In this document: positions 60,771 through 64,000 of the stretch, piece after piece
How the letters are laid out: every line of letters begins with the position of its first letter
How positions within the stretch are numbered: position 1 is the stretch's first letter
Source: Gemmiger formicilis
GTDB taxonomy: Bacteria > Bacillota > Clostridia > Oscillospirales > Ruminococcaceae
DNA: 64,000 nt
NCBI RefSeq assembly: GCF_024462815.1
Contig: NZ_JANGCG010000007.1
Span: forward strand, 62,001 to 126,000
Direction of reading: 5' to 3'
The notes under the pieces: model-generated
The model's input: the letters and a program-made list of their open reading frames with translations, nothing else
Told to the model about the DNA's origin: nothing
Database searches by the model: none
Made by a program: the position numbers and the translations under genes

Positions 60771-61716
60771 GGGTCGGTTTCTCCGGGCGGGGGCGCGGCA
60801 CAGTGTGCAGCACATCGGCAATCACGTTTTCCACCGTCTCCCCACCGGTGCGGGCCTGCTCGGTCAGACTCAGGCGGTGGTGCGCGGTGTCGGCAAAAAT
60901 CGCGGTCACATCCTGGGGCACGACAAACTCCCGCCCCGAGAGGTACGCCGCGGCCCGCGCCATACCGGCCACGGCCAGCGACGCACGGGGGCTAAGCCCC
61001 AGCGCCAGCCGTGTGTCCTTGCGGGTCGCCTGGGAAAGCTCTACGATATACCGCAAAATTTCCTCGCTCATATAAATGTTGTCCACTTCGGCCTGCATGG
61101 TCAGCAGGTCATTCTGGTCCATGACCGGCTGCACGCGGTCCAGCAGACCGTGGCGCGGCTGGCGGGTCAAAATCTCCATTTCGGCCTCGGTGTCGGGGTA
61201 GCCCATGACCACGCAGACCATAAAACGGTCGAGCTGCGACTCCGGCAGCATCTGCGTACCGATTGAGCCAACCGGGTTTTCCGTCGCCATGACGGTGAAG
61301 GGCTGGGGCAGCTTGCGGGTCACGCCGTCCACCGTCACCGCACCTTCCTCCATGACTTCCAGCAGGGCGGATTGGGTGCGGGCACTGGTACGGTTGATCT
61401 CATCGGCCAAAAACAGGTTGCAGGCCACCGCGCCGGGGTGGTAAACGAACTTGCCGGTTTCTTTTTGGTACAGCGAAAACCCCACAATATCGGACGGTAA
61501 TACGTCCGGTGTGAACTGTACGCGGTTCTGGGTCAGCTGCATAGCGCGGGCAAACGCCTGGGCCAGTGTGGTTTTGCCCACGCCGGGGATATCCTCCACC
61601 AGCACATGGCCGCGGGCCAGCATTGCCATCATGATTTTCAAAATTGCTTCGGGCTTGCCCAGTACGGCCTTGCCCACCTCGGCCGTCACGGCCAGCGCTT
61701 TTTCTCGTGTCTGCAT
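60760..61716 (-). CDS. MoxR-family AAA+ ATPase
   Basis: The 318-residue AAA+ protein has Walker A in EDIPGVGKTT (about 38-47), Walker B VFLADEINR (near 104) and the MoxR blocks FMVCVVMGYPDTEAEM and LGLSPRASLAVAGMARAA. MoxR proteins are chaperone-like and usually act with DUF58 and TgpA-like partners on envelope complexes. It starts 4 bases after the second sortase gene and overlaps the fusion gene by 11 bases, so production is closely coupled. AAAGGAC precedes ATG 61716. Confidence 0.94.
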   Translation of the reverse strand: MQTREKALAVTAEVGKAVLGKPEAILKIMMAMLARGHVLVEDIPGVGKTTLAQAFARAMQLTQNRVQFTPDVLPSDIVGFSLYQKETGKFVYHPGAVACNLFLADEINRTSARTQSALLEVMEEGAVTVDGVTRKLPQPFTVMATENPVGSIGTQMLPESQLDRFMVCVVMGYPDTEAEMEILTRQPRHGLLDRVQPVMDQNDLLTMQAEVDNIYMSEEILRYIVELSQATRKDTRLALGLSPRASLAVAGMARAAAYLSGREFVVPQDVTAIFADTAHHRLSLTEQARTGGETVENVIADVLHTVPRPRPEKPTHGR

Positions 61717-61719
61717 CAA

Positions 61720-62712
61720 TCAGTCCTTTCTGTGGCGGCGCAGGATCAGCCCGCATCCCACCACGGCGGCAATCAGCATAATTCCTGCCCACAGGGCGTT
61801 GTTTTCCAGCCATATCATCCAGTTGGAGTACGCCCCGCCCGCATCCTCGCCGCTGCCCTCGTTCGGCAGCGGGCTGATGCTCTCGGGCGCGATTTCCTCC
61901 ACGGCGGCGGTGCCATCGGGGCTTTCCACCGTCACCTGGCGGGGCGCGGCGTCCCAGCTGCCCGCGCACTCGGCCAAATCTTCCTCATGGGTGACGGGGG
62001 CGACGCCGGGGTCGCGCTCGGCAATGACCAGGTAGCGCTGGGTGTTCTGGGTATAGGGGTGGCAGGTCGTTAAGGTCAACAGGTCCCGCCCCGGCTGTAT
62101 CAGTATCGCATTTATGTCGTCCGGCTGTATGATCTTCAGCTCACACACGCGGTAGGTCAGGGTCTCCCACGGCGTGGTCAGGGTGATTTTGTCGCCGATC
62201 TGTATCTGCTGCACGTTGCGCAGCATCTCCGCGCCGTAGTAGCCGCGGTGGGCGGCAATGACCGTGTTGGTGTTCGCGCCGCCCAGCGGCATCGAGGTCT
62301 GCCCCAGCAGTGCGCCGCCACGGGCCATGTTTTCGGTGCTGGCCCCCAGATACACCGGCAAATCTAAATCCAGGCGCGGCACCCACAGCGCGGCAATCAT
62401 ATCATCGGGCAAGCCGTAGGCCGTCAGGTCAAAGGCGGGCGTCTCGTAGGCAAAGGGGTCCTTCAGCCCGCTTTGCCCCTCGGCGTAGATTTCCGCATTG
62501 TAGGCTTGCAGGGCGTCGTACAAATCCGCGTAGGGGCGCGTGTTTTCGGCAGCCGGGTCGTCAGCGGCCACGGCGGCGGACTGCACAAAGGTTTCCACGG
62601 CGGCGGTGCTTTTACGGCGGGTCAGGTATTGGCTGACCGTCGGCTGCAGCATCAGCCCCGCGCCCACCAGTATGGCAAGCCACGCAAAAATTTGCAACAG
62701 CAGGCGTTTCAT
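61720..62712 (-). CDS. Class C sortase (lid-containing)
   Basis: A 330-residue membrane-anchored transpeptidase: N-terminal helix (about 5-25), sortase beta-barrel (about 105-235) and C-terminal helix (about 300-322). The catalytic TLTTC has Cys217, with His155 (AAHRGY) and Arg226 (RYLVIAER). A DPF motif at residues 85-87 matches the lid that covers the active site in pilin-polymerising class C sortases. It would link LPxTG proteins into pili or to the wall. Its ATG overlaps the stop of the preceding sortase. Confidence 0.93.
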   Translation of the reverse strand: MKRLLLQIFAWLAILVGAGLMLQPTVSQYLTRRKSTAAVETFVQSAAVAADDPAAENTRPYADLYDALQAYNAEIYAEGQSGLKDPFAYETPAFDLTAYGLPDDMIAALWVPRLDLDLPVYLGASTENMARGGALLGQTSMPLGGANTNTVIAAHRGYYGAEMLRNVQQIQIGDKITLTTPWETLTYRVCELKIIQPDDINAILIQPGRDLLTLTTCHPYTQNTQRYLVIAERDPGVAPVTHEEDLAECAGSWDAAPRQVTVESPDGTAAVEEIAPESISPLPNEGSGEDAGGAYSNWMIWLENNALWAGIMLIAAVVGCGLILRRHRKD

Positions 62713-63590
62713 CAGTCTTCCTCCTCGCGCTTTTTGCAGCGGTGCAGCAGCAAAAGCAGCAGCAGTGCCTCGCCGCCTATGATAATACTGCCGGTCACGC
62801 TGATCCACGGCCAGGCGTCCACCACGCGCTTGACGATGTTGCCGGTGTTCAATGCCTGGTACTGCACGGCCTGCGGGGTGTCGGCGTCCTCGTCCTCGCC
62901 GTTGTAGGGCACGCGCACGCCGCGCACCAGCATACGGTGGGTGTTGATGGCATAGGGCGTGCAAGTGACAAGGGTGCAGTAGTCCCCGCCGGGGATGATT
63001 TCCAAATCCTCGGTATGTTCCGGCTCCACGACCTTGACCTGGTCGACCTGGTAGGCTAGGACTTCGTCCATGATGTGCAGATAAAATTTGTCACCTTCCT
63101 GCATTTTGTCCAAGTCGGTAAACAGGACGGCCTCGGCCAGGCCGCGGTGGCCTGTCAGCACGCTGTGGGTGCTGTCGCCGCCAAGTGGATAGCTCGACCC
63201 TTCCAGATGGCCGATGCCCTTGAGCAGCACCTCGTCGCTGGTGCCTTCATAAATCGGCAGATTGACGTCGATTTTGGGGATTTTTATGTAACCCAGGCTC
63301 TCGCCCACGTCCATCAGGTCCACATAGCTTGTGCCGGTGTCGGCGGCTTCGCCCGCCGCGTCGCGGTCCACGGCATTGCTGAGCTGTTCGTTGTAGCTGC
63401 GGGCCGCTTCTTTTGCAGCATCGAGCTTTTCTGTGCCCATGGATTGGACGGTATCGTCGTAGCTGTCAATGACCGCCGACGCATGGCGCTGTGCCACCGC
63501 GTTGCTGACGACCGGGTACATCGCCACGCCGATGCCCGACAGAATCATCAGCGCCGCAAATCCAAGTTTTAATTTGCCTGTGGTATCCAT
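62712..63590 (-). CDS. Class C sortase (lid motif not obvious)
   Basis: A 292-residue sortase with N-terminal (about 8-28) and C-terminal membrane helices. The active site is TLVTC with Cys210, His148 (LTGHRGL) and Arg219 (THRMLVRGV). The ELGYI-type entry SLGYIKIPKIDVNLPIYEG is present. Unlike the following sortase it has no DP-aromatic lid; the same region reads DRDAAGEAAD. It is the first complete gene downstream of the LPVTG protein, its likely substrate. ATG 63590 has AAAGG. A REP-like repeat and a possible -10 (TATACT) precede it. Confidence 0.92.
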   Translation of the reverse strand: MDTTGKLKLGFAALMILSGIGVAMYPVVSNAVAQRHASAVIDSYDDTVQSMGTEKLDAAKEAARSYNEQLSNAVDRDAAGEAADTGTSYVDLMDVGESLGYIKIPKIDVNLPIYEGTSDEVLLKGIGHLEGSSYPLGGDSTHSVLTGHRGLAEAVLFTDLDKMQEGDKFYLHIMDEVLAYQVDQVKVVEPEHTEDLEIIPGGDYCTLVTCTPYAINTHRMLVRGVRVPYNGEDEDADTPQAVQYQALNTGNIVKRVVDAWPWISVTGSIIIGGEALLLLLLLHRCKKREEED

Positions 63591-63788
63591 AGGTGTGCCT
63601 TTCTGTTCGTGGGGGAAATATCTGTGGCAATTTGTAGGGGCCGACCCTTGTGAGGCGGAGGGATTCAAGCCTCCCCCTTTGCCTTATAGTATACCCCCAT
63701 AACCACCCATAGGGGAAGAGCCAATCCCGGCCCTTCCCCTATGGGTTTACCCCTTCTAATTATCTTTTGGTGTTTGCATCATGCGGTT
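63591..63788. repeat. Intergenic repeat region upstream of the sortases
   Basis: A REP-like copy occurs at 63632-63677 (TTGTAGGGGCCGACCC followed by a GGAGG/CCTCC hairpin). A 13-bp inverted repeat follows: CCCATAGGGGAAG at 63706-63718 with its inverse at 63733-63745. A minus-strand TATACT (63687-63692) could be the -10 of the sortase operon, but no good -35 is seen. No gene is visible. Confidence 0.6.
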
Positions 63789-64000
63789 TTAAGCGCGGTC
63801 GTTCTTCTTTTTCATGCTGAACAGCACCGCCACACCGGCCAGCACCAGCAGCACGCCGATACCGCTGAACAGGAGTGTGCCAAAGCCACCGGTGACAGGC
63901 AGGGTAAAGCCGCTGCGGTTCACAACCTTGATAACTGCGTTCGGATCCGGAACTACGGCGTCGCCATTCTTGTACTTGACCGTTTCAGACTTGTGGTTCG
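63789..64000 (-). CDS. LPxTG-anchored surface protein, C-terminal part
   Basis: Only the last 69 residues are in the window; the gene starts beyond base 64000. The end carries the sorting signal LPVTGG, a hydrophobic helix (about 20 residues) and the basic tail KKKNDRA. This is a substrate for the two sortases encoded next. Its N-terminal part (pilin, adhesin or other) cannot be judged. A proline/valine-rich stretch just before the motif is usual for wall-spanning regions. Confidence 0.9.
   Translation of the reverse strand, partial: NHKSETVKYKNGDAVVPDPNAVIKVVNRSGFTLPVTGGFGTLLFSGIGVLLVLAGVAVLFSMKKKNDRA

Noticed and set aside
1-64000. CRISPR arrays, tRNA or rRNA genes, prophage or IS elements
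   Set aside because: No regularly spaced direct repeats, no tRNA-type cloverleaf end or rRNA sequence, and no transposase, integrase or phage protein was found.

Overview
The window is GC-rich (about 60 %) Bacillota DNA. Its gene content points to an Oscillospiraceae/Ruminococcaceae-type gut anaerobe of the Faecalibacterium-Gemmiger-Subdoligranulum kind: zinc-binding S14, L36 and L24, IreB, RqcH, YerC, a Na+-pump-type carboxylate decarboxylase beta subunit, and class C sortases. The genus is an inference from gene content only. No rRNA, tRNA, CRISPR array, phage or insertion sequence was found.

Layout. 1-2082: 3' part of a TrpXYZ-like ABC importer (binding protein, permease, ATPase). 2138-3508: galM and a YerC-type TrpR-like regulator on the minus strand, followed by a 153-bp MITE-like palindromic element. 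3861-6640: a DUF3592 protein, rmuC and degV. 6709-7987: an oadB-like membrane decarboxylase subunit with a 41-residue partner protein, behind a 170-nt leader that ends in an intrinsic terminator. 8204-12525: glycogen/maltodextrin breakdown (GH13 enzyme, glycogen phosphorylase). 12777-27077: housekeeping genes (zapA-U32 peptidase, dut, maf, mreB, a sigma factor, trmK, Nif3-like, rqcH) mixed with envelope proteins (DUF2142, a lipoprotein, a GT-C-like glycosyltransferase).

27155-43156 is a complete S10-spc-alpha ribosomal protein super-operon, rpsJ to rplQ, with secY, adk, map, a KOW-domain gene, infA, rpmJ and rpoA in the usual Gram-positive order. Structured RNA segments sit before rpsJ, rplC, rplB and rpsM. 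43238-45052 is an AT-richer insert with two lipoproteins and an XRE regulator that has a 9-bp inverted-repeat operator; it may have been acquired.

45307-54372: a CNNM/CorC transporter, a PRPP-synthetase-like enzyme, murD-GNAT-PLP lyase, ireB, an M3 oligopeptidase and a small membrane protein. 54420-54528 holds extreme G/C homopolymers, probably a flawed assembly join. It lies just downstream of a sugar-binding lipoprotein gene (54654-56024) whose expected permease genes are missing. A LacI-family regulator follows, with matching GGAAACG-type operators.

57681-64000 is a minus-strand surface-assembly operon: an LPVTG-anchored protein (cut by the window edge), two class C sortases, a MoxR ATPase and a 1029-residue protein that fuses a DUF58 module to a TgpA/YebA-type transglutaminase. 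In that domain the catalytic cysteine is a serine. This tightly coupled MoxR / DUF58-transglutaminase / sortase arrangement is the most unusual protein-coding feature here. A dispersed GTAGGGGC...GCCCC hairpin repeat family occurs between several operons.
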